This document shows positions 10,101-19,017 of a DNA stretch of 64,000 nucleotides, piece after piece; position 1 is the stretch's first letter; each line of letters opens with the position of its first letter. The notes under the pieces were generated by a model, which made no database searches, was not told where the DNA came from, and saw only the letters and a program-made list of their open reading frames with translations. Source of the stretch: an uncultured Roseibium sp. Lineage in GTDB: Bacteria > Pseudomonadota > Alphaproteobacteria > Rhizobiales > Stappiaceae. A program made the position numbers and the translations under genes. The stretch spans positions 1,710,001 through 1,774,000 of the forward strand of contig NZ_OY769915.1 in assembly GCF_963669205.1 (NCBI RefSeq). Reading direction: 5' to 3'.

Positions 10101-10698
10101 GGAGATGGACGGGATCGAGGCGACCCGCCGTATCAGGCACGGGCAGCGCAATCTCAAGACCCCCATTGTCGCGCTCACGGCCTATTCGCTGCGCGGCGAC
10201 CGCGAACGCTTTCTTGACTCCGGCATGTCGGATTTCCTGGCAAAGCCGGTCGAAAAGGAAGACCTGCTTGCCTGCATATCCCGGAATGTGTCCCGGATCG
10301 TTTCCAGCAAGCCGGAGACCGTTGCCTCTGGAACGACGGCTTCTCTGGAGGCGGCCAGGGAAATTCTCGGTACCATGCCGGACGAGTTGAAGCAGAAACT
10401 GCTGCAGCAATTCGTCGACGACACGCTGAAACGCCGGACAGCGGCGCTTGAGGCAGCCGAGGCAAACGAACCGGAAAAGCTCGAACGGGCCACTCATGCC
10501 CTGAAAAGTGTGGCCGGCACATTCGGTGCCCTGGAACTTGCCACGATAGCGACCACGGTCAACACTCTGGTCCGCGACGGCAAAGAGACGGCGGCCATGG
10601 GTAAAATGGACGCTCTTTCCGACATCTGTGACCGCACACTAACGGAAGTTAAAGCATTGGCGGACGAAATAGGTGTAGAGATATCTCTTGAAACCTGA
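7198..10698 (+). CDS. Hybrid histidine kinase with DUF3365 c-heme sensor, PAS domains, REC and Hpt
   Basis: 1166 residues from the ATG with GAGGGGA upstream; a GTG at 7147 is less likely. Order: TM helix (~12-32); periplasmic DUF3365/Tll0287-like domain with CVACH at 171-175, a covalent heme-binding signature; second TM (~218-240); three PAS-like units; HisKA with MMSHEIRTP (His ~673); HATPase (GGTGLGLAICRQI); receiver with Asp ~964 in LMDISMPEMDG; Hpt with His ~1100 (RATHALKSVAG). The receptor likely senses redox state, NO or another heme ligand outside the inner membrane and relays phosphate via Hpt to the regulator encoded 31 nt downstream. Its place inside the EPS locus suggests control of polysaccharide synthesis. 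Confidence 0.88.
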   Translation: MRKWIRELTVDATFWLVLVFISASAIAAYVIAVDFGQKARTADLSAAARAQSELLTAARSFYSREVVDKLYSSQDVSVSHDYHDKDLTIPAPVSMTLALEDELKAQGASSAIRMLSTHPWPWREDRALDAFETAALAAIEKDPTKPFQRLEQREDGTFFRSASAVRMEESCVACHNTHPESPRTVWEVGDVRGLQEVIIPASALYGTGFTSIDNLIFMLAIAFAAALALTFVLSLQRQRAMRRLAGLAEAEREKNDALVKATLRAETGEAQVSAILDTMLDGVLTLSPSGEVLSANKRALVMFGASDSGDLVGRLISDFLPDTGEEELPFECCPGTATTIETSGKRLEATGRRLDGGYYPVEMSLSEVVIDGSATFTAIFRDLTDRKAAAAKVKQAETRLVDAIESLPDGFVLYDADDRLVLCNSKYREFYSSSADLIQPGAKFEEIIRKGAMRGQYQVNEDILEDWVAMRMERHQNPGAPMEQHLDDGRWLRVIESRTSEGGMVGFRVDITELKNREAELRRNEDLLRNVVDASFDGVIVMNGDGVVLDFSPAAEDVFGWTATELIGRKMSDYIIPDQHRKAHDGGLARFLETGEGPVLGKRIEIEGLHKDGHEIIVELAIRHTRGAEGPLFLGYVRDITERKAADAALRDAKEKAEAANEAKAKFLAMMSHEIRTPMNGVLGILSLLRDTDLNPAQADYVKTARESGRSLLELINDILDFSKLEAGRMELDVAPFRLKTVVTSVVDLFKPIAQDKGLQLSMKYPPELPHTVVGDSGRLRQVVLNLVSNAIKFTEIGFVEISVDITKDDPVAPTFRFSVRDSGIGIPEDKHEALFGDFVTVDTSYTKKEGGTGLGLAICRQIAQMMDGEVFVESEEDVGSTFRFVVPIRLADDQTVVLDEDHPHEQAELPDNLTILLAEDNATNQIVVSHALRSAGCDIDIANNGREAVQAAAKRDYDCILMDISMPEMDGIEATRRIRHGQRNLKTPIVALTAYSLRGDRERFLDSGMSDFLAKPVEKEDLLACISRNVSRIVSSKPETVASGTTASLEAAREILGTMPDELKQKLLQQFVDDTLKRRTAALEAAEANEPEKLERATHALKSVAGTFGALELATIATTVNTLVRDGKETAAMGKMDALSDICDRTLTEVKALADEIGVEISLET

Positions 10699-10729
10699 TG
10701 GATGATCTGGGCCGCGGAAGGAGCACGAG

Positions 10730-12202
<1,473 letters not shown>

Positions 12203-12230
12203 GCACCCGGCCTGACCGGCCATCTCTTGG

Positions 12231-12797
12231 TTACCGCAGAAGCGCTTCGGCGATGCCGATTGTTGCAACATGCGACGTGACGGGAAACTCACCTCTCAGC
12301 ATTGCCTTGCGCAGATAGGCGCGCTGACGGGTGACCAGCACCGCATCCTCAAGGTCGTCCGAGCAGGGCTCGCCAAGCTTGATGACGTGGCTGGCAACGA
12401 ACACATGCGCCCGCGCAATGCCCTGGTTGCCGTGAAGGACCAGCGACGGCCCCGCCATCCATCTGCCACCGCCGTATCCGGTCTCCTCCAGCAGTTCGCG
12501 TCGCGCGGAAAACTCCGGATCCTCGCCTGGATCGACCTGTCCGCCGGGAAGCGTCAGACACACCTGACCGGCACCATGCTTGTACTGTCTCAAGAGCAGC
12601 ACTTCATTTTCTTCCGTGACCGCGTAGACCGAGCTGAAGGACGGAAGGTCGATCCTGAAGTAATCGTCGATGATCCGGTCGTCCGGCAGCTGTACGGTCT
12701 GACGCAGGACGCGCAGGTTCCTGCCGGAATCGTAGACGGTATCGCTTTGAAGCACCGACCAGTTCGGGTCATCCAGTACGATCGAAGAGGCCTTCAT
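12231..12797 (-). CDS. NUDIX hydrolase (ADP-ribose/GDP-mannose pyrophosphatase type)
   Basis: 188 residues starting at the ATG that overlaps the stop of the upstream HAD-like gene (ATGA). The Nudix box is complete: GQVDPGE-x7-RELLEETGY matches GX5EX7REUXEEXGU. The preceding VLLLRQYKHGAG and the domain order resemble the ADP-ribose pyrophosphatase/NudK group, which hydrolyses nucleotide sugars. Because it is co-transcribed with a phosphomannomutase-like protein and lies next to a GDP-mannose dehydrogenase gene, GDP-mannose turnover is an attractive but unproven role. It converges with the response regulator gene. Confidence 0.8.
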   Translation of the reverse strand: MKASSIVLDDPNWSVLQSDTVYDSGRNLRVLRQTVQLPDDRIIDDYFRIDLPSFSSVYAVTEENEVLLLRQYKHGAGQVCLTLPGGQVDPGEDPEFSARRELLEETGYGGGRWMAGPSLVLHGNQGIARAHVFVASHVIKLGEPCSDDLEDAVLVTRQRAYLRKAMLRGEFPVTSHVATIGIAEALLR

Positions 12798-13642
12798 TGC
12801 CAGGCTCCCTGGAACAGGCGGGTGGGTGCGACCGCCTTTGGTTTGATGTCTTTCAGCAGCCGTCTTTCGTAGCTCAGCAGCTGGCTGATATCGCTCGGAC
12901 CAGCGACGGTTGAAAGCACATTCCGGCTCAGAAGCGCGTCGCACATCGGCTTGGCATAACCGCTGGCAGCCGTCTTGCCGAGATATGCAATGACACGTGC
13001 TGCCTTGTGACGCCGCAGCATCTGGTTTTGCACTTCAGCCGTTGAAAAGGATTTCGGTGTGATCAGCAGGCTAACCTCCGTATCCTTGCAGATGTCGAAA
13101 TCCGAAAAACGGCGTTCAAACGACGAGATGATTGCATCCAGTTCCCGATGTTCGTTTTCCCAGGCGAGATATGCCTTTTTCGCCGTCCGCCCGACACGGG
13201 TCCCGGCGAGACAGATCCGAAGCGTCGCGGAGCCGCTGTCGATCAGGGGTGCCTGCTTTTGCGGATAGGCGCTGTGGAGCACCATCCGGGCGACATATTC
13301 GTAAAGGTCGTCGCAAAAATCGTGCTCGTGGCGAACCAGCAGTTCACTACCCCGCCAGAATTCCGTTCCGGCGGACGCGAAAATGCCGGCGAAGCGTCTG
13401 CGCAACCGTGAAGGGATACGCGAAACCGTCTCGGCGTAGTTCATGTTGGACAGGATGTAGCAGGACCGCTGTTCCGCAAAATCCGCCAGGTAGCTGGCGA
13501 AGGCGTGGTCCATCTCTCCGTGGTTGGTGTCCAGAAGTACGTTGGCGTCGAAAAGAAAGACATTCTCTTGCAACGCGTCTTGCGAGGTGCCGAAAGGAAC
13601 GGCGACCTTGCCGACAGTGTTGAAGTTTGTGTTCGAATACAT
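12794..13642 (-). CDS. HAD-IIB/phosphomannomutase-like protein with altered catalytic motifs
   Basis: 282 residues, ATG with GGAGG upstream. The N-terminus reads VFLFDANVLLD, the position of HAD motif I (DxDxT/V), with Asn in place of the second Asp. A mid-region GRTAKKAYLAWENEHRELD and a C-terminal AYLGKTAASGYAKPMCDALL followed by VAGPSDISQLL resemble the cap and motif IV (YFGD...GGNDYPM) of HAD-IIB phosphatases and eukaryote-type phosphomannomutase. The metal-binding Asp residues are missing, so it looks like a pseudoenzyme. The family call rests on remembered patterns and is tentative; a PIN-like protein is the alternative. It is preceded by its own sigma-54-like promoter and is coupled to the NUDIX gene. 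Confidence 0.4.
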   Translation of the reverse strand: MYSNTNFNTVGKVAVPFGTSQDALQENVFLFDANVLLDTNHGEMDHAFASYLADFAEQRSCYILSNMNYAETVSRIPSRLRRRFAGIFASAGTEFWRGSELLVRHEHDFCDDLYEYVARMVLHSAYPQKQAPLIDSGSATLRICLAGTRVGRTAKKAYLAWENEHRELDAIISSFERRFSDFDICKDTEVSLLITPKSFSTAEVQNQMLRRHKAARVIAYLGKTAASGYAKPMCDALLSRNVLSTVAGPSDISQLLSYERRLLKDIKPKAVAPTRLFQGAWQ

Positions 13643-13680
13643 TGCTTTGCCTCCTCGAATTCAGACTTGAGGACGGCATT

Positions 13681-13696
13681 GCAAATCGGCGGCCAA
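13681..13696 (-). promoter_or_regulatory. Sigma-54-like promoter of the HAD-like/NUDIX operon
   Basis: Read on the minus strand: TTTGGCCGCCGATTTGCA, with GG at 13694-13693 and GC at 13682-13681, the exact GG-N10-GC spacing. The -12 GC is 39 nt from the ATG at 13642, nearly the same as at the other two EPS promoters. Confidence 0.6.
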
Positions 13697-14053
13697 ATAT
13701 CGATGATAAGAAAAGAGTATAAAAATTAGATACTTAATGATTTTCTTTGTGCGGGCTTTCTCAGTCAACGCGTGAAAGTTTTGCGAAATGGCAAAACGCA
13801 TTTCTTGATTTCGAAAATGTCCGTTCGCCGAACTTTCGATGGCGAGCACGCTTTATATATAGGGGTTCGATCAGCAGCCGATAATATGGTGTCCACCGGG
13901 ACTTTGGCGAAGGCGGACTGGCACGGGTCTTTTTGAACCGGACGCGCATTGCGGATTTGCAATCGGAAAATCGAAAACGCGAAATTCTCGTTGCCAAATT
14001 CGAAAACTTGGCCAGCACACCAAATCGAAGCAAAAACTTAAAGTATTGAAAAA

Positions 14054-14118
14054 TATAGATAAAGTCCGTGCCAACTCGTTTGGCACGGAGATTGTTCTTG
14101 TAGTTCCCAGAAACAATT
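14054..14118 (+). promoter_or_regulatory. Sigma-54-like promoter of algD with conserved flanking blocks
   Basis: TTGGCACGGAGATTGTT (14080-14096) has the canonical TGGCACG -24 element and a TTGT -12 element (consensus TTGC). TATAGATAA (14054-14062) lies upstream and CCCAGAAACAATT (14106-14118) at the presumed start of the mRNA. Both blocks are identical to those at 873-881 and 914-926. The GG-to-leader distance is 24 nt here and 23 nt there. Confidence 0.7.
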
Positions 14119-14134
14119 CAATGGGAGCAATGAC

Positions 14135-15544
14135 ATGAACATGTTTGTTGGAAACGTCGAAACCGCACGCGAAATCGACGGATTTGAACTGAAGATTGCG
14201 GACGAGAAAAAAGCGATCAGCGTTGTTGGTCTTGGATATGTCGGTGCAGTGTCGCTTGCCTGCCTGAGTGACCTCGGCCACCGCGTTGTCGGCACCGACA
14301 TCGACGACCAGAAAGTCGACTCCATTTCCTGGGGTGAAAGCCCGATTCACGAGGACCGCCTCGGAGAGCTGCTGACACAGGGTGTCGCCGAGGATCTCCT
14401 GAGCGCGACCACCGATCTGGAAAAGGCGGTCATGGAGACGGACGTAACCTTCGTCTCGGTCGGTACCCCGACCAGTGAAGACGGCGGCTGCGACACCAGG
14501 GCCATTGAGGCCGTTGCACGCGGCATCGGTGTGGCCCTGGCGAAAAAGGACGGGTTTCACATTGTCGTCCTGCGTTGTTCAGTTCCTCCCGGGACGACGC
14601 TCGACATCATGAAGCCCGTCCTGGAACACTATTCCGGCAAGATCGCCGGGCAGGGGTTCGGCATCTGTTTCAATCCGGAGTTTCTGCGCGAAGGCACGGC
14701 GATCGCTGACTTCCACGCACCGCCGAAAACCGTGATTGGTGTGTCCGACCCGAGGACGGCCGCCGTACTCGCCGAGATCTACGCGCCGGTTGACGGCAAC
14801 CCGATCGTCACGACTGTCGAGGTCGCCGAACTGGTGAAATATGTCGACAACGTCTGGCACGCGACCAAGGTTGTTTTCGCCAACGAGGTCGGGCGTCTGT
14901 GCAAGCCGATGGGCATCGACAGTCATGCGGTCATGGACATTTTCGTCCAGGACACCAAGCTCAACCTGTCGCCCTACTACCTGAAGCCCGGCTTCGCATT
15001 CGGCGGATCCTGCCTGCCCAAGGAAGTGCGCGCGGTGACCCATCTTGCCGAACAGCTTGGTGTCTCGACCCCGCTGATGGATTCGCTGACGCCGTCCAAC
15101 GAGAAGCAGGTCGAACAGGCGGTCGACCTTGTACGTGAAACCGGCGCAAAGAAGGTGGCTGTTCTGGGCGTCGCATTCAAGCCCGGCACCGACGACCTGC
15201 GTGAGAGCCCGGCCCTGGAGCTGATCGCGCAGTTGCAGGACGAGGGCGTGGAGATCGTCGCTTACGACCCGGCGATCCAGCCCGGCCCGCATATCACCAA
15301 GCAGTTCGACTACATGCGCTACGCAGCGCCGCATCTGCAGAACGTGGTCGATGGCCTTGTGGACTTCATGCAGGCGACACCGGAAGACGCCGCGCGCGAT
15401 GCCGACGTCATCGTCGTCACCCAGAAACTGCCAGAGCTCCGGAGCGTGCTCAGGTCCAAGAAGGAAGAGGCAACGGTGGTGGATCTAGTCCGCATCTCCG
15501 ACGAAGCCCGAAACTCTTCTCATTATATCGGCATAGGCTGGTAG
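14135..15544 (+). CDS. algD: GDP-mannose 6-dehydrogenase, AlgD-like
   Basis: 469 residues. It oxidises GDP-mannose to GDP-mannuronate, the committed step of alginate-type polymers. Features: Rossmann GLGYVGAV after a ~25-residue extension; NPEFLREGTAI; VEVAELVKYVDNVWHATKVVFANE; QDTKLNLSPYYLKPGFAFGGSCLPKEVRA with the catalytic Cys at 293 (equivalent to Cys268 of Pseudomonas AlgD plus the extension); and GTDDLRESP. The QD-KLNLS-YY-PGFAFGGSCLPK run distinguishes AlgD from typical UDP-glucose dehydrogenases. GGGAG precedes the ATG by 7 nt. Transcribed alone from a sigma-54-like promoter and closed by a strong terminator. Confidence 0.88.
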   Translation: MNMFVGNVETAREIDGFELKIADEKKAISVVGLGYVGAVSLACLSDLGHRVVGTDIDDQKVDSISWGESPIHEDRLGELLTQGVAEDLLSATTDLEKAVMETDVTFVSVGTPTSEDGGCDTRAIEAVARGIGVALAKKDGFHIVVLRCSVPPGTTLDIMKPVLEHYSGKIAGQGFGICFNPEFLREGTAIADFHAPPKTVIGVSDPRTAAVLAEIYAPVDGNPIVTTVEVAELVKYVDNVWHATKVVFANEVGRLCKPMGIDSHAVMDIFVQDTKLNLSPYYLKPGFAFGGSCLPKEVRAVTHLAEQLGVSTPLMDSLTPSNEKQVEQAVDLVRETGAKKVAVLGVAFKPGTDDLRESPALELIAQLQDEGVEIVAYDPAIQPGPHITKQFDYMRYAAPHLQNVVDGLVDFMQATPEDAARDADVIVVTQKLPELRSVLRSKKEEATVVDLVRISDEARNSSHYIGIGW

Positions 15545-15557
15545 ACCGCACGCTCCC

Positions 15558-15609
15558 GTCCGCTCCCTCCCACTTTGCCCCCATCGACACCCCACGGGAG
15601 GGAGCGGAC
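15558..15609 (+). terminator. Long-loop stem after algD
   Basis: GTCCGCTCCCTCCC (15558-15571) pairs perfectly with GGGAGGGAGCGGAC (15596-15609) across a 24-nt loop. It directly precedes the stronger terminator hairpin and may stabilise the mRNA end or form part of a double terminator. Confidence 0.5.
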
Positions 15610-15622
15610 ACCTTATGTATCA

Positions 15623-15665
15623 CGGGCCGGCCGGGTGTGACGCACACACCCGGCCGGCCCGTTTT
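15623..15665 (+). terminator. Rho-independent terminator of algD
   Basis: A perfect 17-bp stem, CGGGCCGGCCGGGTGTG (15623-15639) with CACACCCGGCCGGCCCG (15645-15661), loop of 5 nt, then TTTT. No other gene ends nearby. Confidence 0.9.
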
Positions 15666-15784
15666 CCTGTCCAAGACGGTGATTGACCGATGCCGTGGCT
15701 TCTGAATTGCATCGACTTTGTTCAAAAATCAAAAGTAATTTTATCCGGATCGCAGTATTTTTCGTTATCCAAATTATTCAATTT

Positions 15785-15954
15785 TTGATTGATTGCAGGT
15801 TGTATTTTGAAGTGTTTTGATTTTTCGCTCAGATCGTCGAAAAAATATTTAATCTAAAACAGTATTGTTTAAAAACATATTTCCAGTATTGCACAACCTG
15901 TTGCAATCAATTTTTCAACTTTGGCAAGAAGTGCATACTTGACTTTACGTCAAG
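15785..15954. promoter_or_regulatory. AT-rich leader with inverted repeats upstream of the peroxidase
   Basis: The gene-free stretch 15666-16010 is AT-rich. An imperfect inverted pair TTGATTGATTGCAGGTTGT (15785-15803) and ACAACCTGTTGCAATCAA (15893-15910) lies ~90 nt apart. A compact palindrome CTTGAC-TTTAC-GTCAAG (15938-15954) ends 6 nt before the -24-like element. These look like regulator sites for the peroxidase gene; no regulator can be named. Confidence 0.45.
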
Positions 15955-15959
15955 TGAAG

Positions 15960-15975
15960 CGGCACCCTCCCTGCG
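15960..15975 (+). promoter_or_regulatory. Possible sigma-54-like promoter of the heme peroxidase gene
   Basis: CGGCACCCTCCCTGCG has GG at 15961-15962 and GC at 15973-15974, with correct GG-N10-GC spacing. The T before GG and the first T of TTGC are not kept, so this is weaker than the algD site. The -12 GC to ATG distance is 37 nt, the same as at the EPS promoters. Confidence 0.4.
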
Positions 15976-16010
15976 TTTAGTTTTTTTATTTTCTATTTTT
16001 CGGAGGCACC

Positions 16011-17495
16011 ATGACCGGCACCCATCACGGCCTGACAAGGCTGGATCAACTCGTCAAGACCTGCATTCACGGTGAAGGCCCCTCGCGTCCCTTTGCCCAG
16101 ACGTTCGGGCGTCTGTTTCCGGCAAACCCGGTGAAGATCAAGAACATCACCCACAAGGACGTCATCCACGCGCTCGACCATCTTGCATCGGACATGGCTG
16201 CGACGGAGAACACCGACGGACCGGCGGATGCCGGCATGACCTTCCTCGGTCAATTCGTCGATCACGACATCACGCTCGACGCGACGTCCGCCCTTGGATC
16301 GCGCATCGATCCGGCAACGATCGCGAACATCAGGACTCCGAGCCTGGATCTGGATTGCGTCTATGGAGCCGGACCCGAGGCGTCTCCGCATCTCTACGGT
16401 TCCGGTGATGCCGAACATTTTCTCGTCTTCGGCCGCAAGGACAACCCGAGAGATCTGGCGCGGACTTGCGCGGGCAAGGCCCTGATCGGGGACCCCCGCA
16501 ATGATGAGAACATCATCGTCGCGCAGGTTCAGGGCATCTTCATCGAGCTGCACAACCTCCTGATGAGCAAGCACGTTGAGAGCGGCAACACCGCGAACGA
16601 TATTGTCGCCTGTGCGCATCATGGCATGAGCGACGACATCTGGCATGCGCATGTTCATCCGAAGCTGAGCGGGTTCGAAGAAGTACGCCGCTTCATTCGT
16701 TTGCATTACCAGTGGGTCGTGTGGAATGAACTGCTTCCGGCCTTTGTCGATCAGGCCTGCCTCGACTGGGCCTTGAGGGAAGAGGCATTTGGCTGGAACG
16801 CGCCCGTGATGCCGGTTGAGTTCTCCGGCGCCTGTTACAGGTTCGGCCATGCGACAACGCAGTTCAAGTATGCCTTGCACAAAGGCGGCGAACCCAAGGG
16901 CCTGTTCGCGCTGCCGGGCTTCGGTCCGCGCCCCGTGGACGGAAACATCGAGTTGGGAATGTACTTCCAGCTGCAAGGCGGCCCTGCTTCGCAGAAAGCG
17001 CGTCCGGTCGGCCCGAAGATGGGTGCGCCGCTTCTGAATCTCCCCTTCGTTCACAACGGGATCGAACTTCCTGATATTGAGGAAACCCTGACCGTCGAAC
17101 AGGCGAGAAACCTGGCCCTGCGCAACATGATCCGGGATCGCTACACCTACCAGCTTGCAAGCGGTCAGCAAGTGGCTACGCGGCTTGGAACACCGACGGT
17201 GCCGGTACCGGAGCAACTCGCGGCGAAAGGGTTCACCCGGACACCGCTCTGGTTCTACTCCCTGCAGGAAGCCGAGACGCATGGCGGCGGCAAATTGACA
17301 GGTGCTGGCGGACGGATCGTGGCTTCCGTCTTCGCAAATCTGCTGAAACGCGATGCAACCACGTTCCTGCACATTCCGCACTTCAAGCCCTGGTCCGGCT
17401 TCGACGGACAGCCCAGCGTCTTTGCGGGCATGATCGCCTATATCGAAGCCAACCGTGCGCACATGAAACATACCGGCGCGCTTCAGTGCGGCTGA
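16011..17495 (+). CDS. Animal-type heme peroxidase family protein
   Basis: 494 residues, GGAGG before the ATG. The distal heme pocket is visible as LGQFVDHDITLD (Gln81, Asp84, His85), and further family elements as DENIIVAQVQGIFIELHNLL and RRFIRLHYQWVVWNELLPAFV (proximal His region). Members oxidise halides or organic substrates with peroxide. No signal peptide or calcium-repeat/RTX tail is seen, so it may be cytosolic or exported by another route. It stands alone between algD and the methyltransferase, has a terminator of its own, and may share the sigma-54 control of the EPS locus. Confidence 0.85.
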   Translation: MTGTHHGLTRLDQLVKTCIHGEGPSRPFAQTFGRLFPANPVKIKNITHKDVIHALDHLASDMAATENTDGPADAGMTFLGQFVDHDITLDATSALGSRIDPATIANIRTPSLDLDCVYGAGPEASPHLYGSGDAEHFLVFGRKDNPRDLARTCAGKALIGDPRNDENIIVAQVQGIFIELHNLLMSKHVESGNTANDIVACAHHGMSDDIWHAHVHPKLSGFEEVRRFIRLHYQWVVWNELLPAFVDQACLDWALREEAFGWNAPVMPVEFSGACYRFGHATTQFKYALHKGGEPKGLFALPGFGPRPVDGNIELGMYFQLQGGPASQKARPVGPKMGAPLLNLPFVHNGIELPDIEETLTVEQARNLALRNMIRDRYTYQLASGQQVATRLGTPTVPVPEQLAAKGFTRTPLWFYSLQEAETHGGGKLTGAGGRIVASVFANLLKRDATTFLHIPHFKPWSGFDGQPSVFAGMIAYIEANRAHMKHTGALQCG

Positions 17496-17520
17496 GCTGA
17501 GCCGGCAGGTTCGAGTGCCG

Positions 17521-17553
17521 TCCAGGCCGGCATTCGCCGGCCTGGATTCTTTT
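17521..17553 (+). terminator. Rho-independent terminator after the peroxidase gene
   Basis: TCCAGGCCGGC (17521-17531) pairs with GCCGGCCTGGA (17536-17546) over an ATTC loop, followed by TTCTTTT. Confidence 0.88.
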
Positions 17554-17709
17554 GCGCGTTTCGGCCCGCGCAAGGCGTCCGGACAGCAATATCCATGAGA
17601 TTTCAGGCTCTCCTCAGATAATCCCCACAGACCCCTCAGGCAATCTTCAAGCGCTCTGTTCCGGTCGGTGCGATCAATGCTCCGTCAACATGAACCTGAA
17701 TGGAGCACA

Positions 17710-18546
17710 ATGATGAACGCACTCAATCAGCCATCCTTCGAAGGACCGGATCTCAAGGCGGTCAAGCAACGCCAGCAAACCGTCTGGTCGACTGGTGATT
17801 ACCCGGCCGTCGGCACAACCCTTCAGATTGTCGGCGAAATGCTTGCCGAAGAACTGGACCTTGCACCGGGCGAGCGCGTGCTTGATGTCGCGGCCGGAAA
17901 CGGGAATGCGACGCTGGCCGCGGCCCGCCGGTTCTGTGACGTCGTGTCGACGGACTATGTCGAAGCCTGGCTTCGCGCCGGCATGGAGCGGGCGAAAGCG
18001 GAAGGTCTGGCGGTCGCGTTCCGGGAAGCGGATGCGGAGGCCCTGCCTTTTGATGATGCTTCGTTTGACGTCGTCACGTCGACCTTCGGCGTGATGTTCA
18101 CGGCTGACCAGGACGCGGCCGCACAATCGATGCTCAGGGTCCTGAGGCCCGGCGGCCGCATCGGCATGGCGAATTGGACGCCCTCCGGCTTCATCGGTCA
18201 GGTCTTCAAAACGATTGGCCGCCACATGCCGCCACCGGCAGGCGTGCGTTCTCCCCTGGAATGGGCATCGGAAGACCGTTTGACCGAACTCTTCGGGCAC
18301 GATGCGGCATCGATCTCGGTCTCGTCGCGCAAATTCGTCTTCCGCTACCGCTCTGCCCGCGACTGGGTTGAAACCTGGCGCGAGATCTACGGCCCGATGA
18401 ACAAGGCGTTCCAGGCTGTCGGCGAAACAGGCGCACAAGCGCTCGAAGACGATCTGGTTGCGGTTGCCGAGACGGCCTCTGTCGGCGGCGATCGGGCGAT
18501 GATTGTCCCCGCCGAATACGCGGAAGTCATCATTCAAAAGCGCTGA
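17710..18546 (+). CDS. Class I SAM-dependent methyltransferase
   Basis: 278 residues from the ATG with GGAG 5 nt upstream. Motif I is VLDVAAGNGNATLAAAR, with an acidic residue (STDYVEAWL) ending strand 2. The LPFDDASFDVVTSTFGVMF and MLRVLRPGGRIGMANW blocks are those of the UbiE/Methyltransf_11 group. Substrate unknown. The globin and cyclase genes follow in the same direction, separated by 90 nt containing a GC-rich hairpin, so co-transcription is possible. Confidence 0.82.
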   Translation: MMNALNQPSFEGPDLKAVKQRQQTVWSTGDYPAVGTTLQIVGEMLAEELDLAPGERVLDVAAGNGNATLAAARRFCDVVSTDYVEAWLRAGMERAKAEGLAVAFREADAEALPFDDASFDVVTSTFGVMFTADQDAAAQSMLRVLRPGGRIGMANWTPSGFIGQVFKTIGRHMPPPAGVRSPLEWASEDRLTELFGHDAASISVSSRKFVFRYRSARDWVETWREIYGPMNKAFQAVGETGAQALEDDLVAVAETASVGGDRAMIVPAEYAEVIIQKR

Positions 18547-18574
18547 ATGGCGGAATTCCGCATCACCCTAGAAT

Positions 18575-18598
18575 GCGCGGGCGGCGTCAGGCCCGCGC
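18575..18598 (+). other. GC-rich hairpin between methyltransferase and globin genes
   Basis: GCGCGGGC (18575-18582) pairs with GCCCGCGC (18591-18598). No T-run follows, so it is more likely an mRNA-stability element or partial attenuator than a full terminator. Confidence 0.5.
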
Positions 18599-18636
18599 GT
18601 CTCCTCAAACGCAGCCCCCTGGAATGGAGCAATCAA

Positions 18637-19017
18637 ATGACTGGCAGCAAGCAGACGCTTTATGAGAAATACGGTGGCTTTCCGGGCGTACGCCAGGTCG
18701 TGACGGAGTTCTATGAACGCGCGCTCGACAATGACGTCGTCGGCCACTTCTTCGAAGACGTCAACATGGCCCGGCTCATCGATCACCAGACCAAGATGAT
18801 CGCCGGCCTGCTCGGCGGACCGGTCGAGGTCTCGGATGCGCGCCTGGCGATGGCGCATGCGCATCTGGAAGTCGGGCATCACCATTTCGACGAGATCGCG
18901 CTGATCCTGAACGAAACCCTCACGGACGCGGGCTTCGAGAAGCAGGACCGGGTGAAGGCAATCGCGGCGGTCGAAGCACGGCGATCGGTCATCGTCAGGA
19001 GGAGCAAGGCGGCATGA
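18637..19017 (+). CDS. Truncated hemoglobin (group I/N-like)
   Basis: 126 residues from the ATG at 18637; an earlier in-frame ATG at 18547 would add 30 unrelated residues and lacks a ribosome site. TLYEKYGGFPGVRQVVTEFYERALDNDVVGHFF is the A-C helix region of 2-on-2 globins with the B-helix Tyr. MAHAHLEVGHHHFDEIALIL holds the proximal His. Such globins bind O2, NO or CO and often detoxify NO or sense gases. Its stop overlaps the start of the cyclase gene by 4 nt (ATGA), so the two proteins are made together. Confidence 0.85.
   Translation: MTGSKQTLYEKYGGFPGVRQVVTEFYERALDNDVVGHFFEDVNMARLIDHQTKMIAGLLGGPVEVSDARLAMAHAHLEVGHHHFDEIALILNETLTDAGFEKQDRVKAIAAVEARRSVIVRRSKAA

Larger units (their letters stand above)
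13643..14134. other. AT-rich divergent regulatory region
   Basis: 492 nt without a gene between the HAD-like gene (minus) and algD (plus), much richer in A+T than the flanks. It holds two opposed sigma-54-like promoters (13681-13696 minus; 14080-14096 plus) and a GCAAAACGCATTT element at 13791 echoing GCAAAACGCGCATTTT at 788. It also carries scattered ATCGGAAAATCG/AAATCGAA motifs around 13960-14030 that may be activator sites. Confidence 0.6.

Noticed and set aside
15921..15934. TTGGCAAGAAGTGCAT as a sigma-54 site for the peroxidase
   Set aside because: Only 8 nt separate GG and GC, not 10; the site at 15961 has the correct spacing.
17500..17518. A tRNA T-arm-like string (GGCAGGTTCGAGTGCC)
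   Set aside because: No acceptor, D-arm or anticodon arm can be placed; upstream is the peroxidase coding end and downstream a terminator hairpin.
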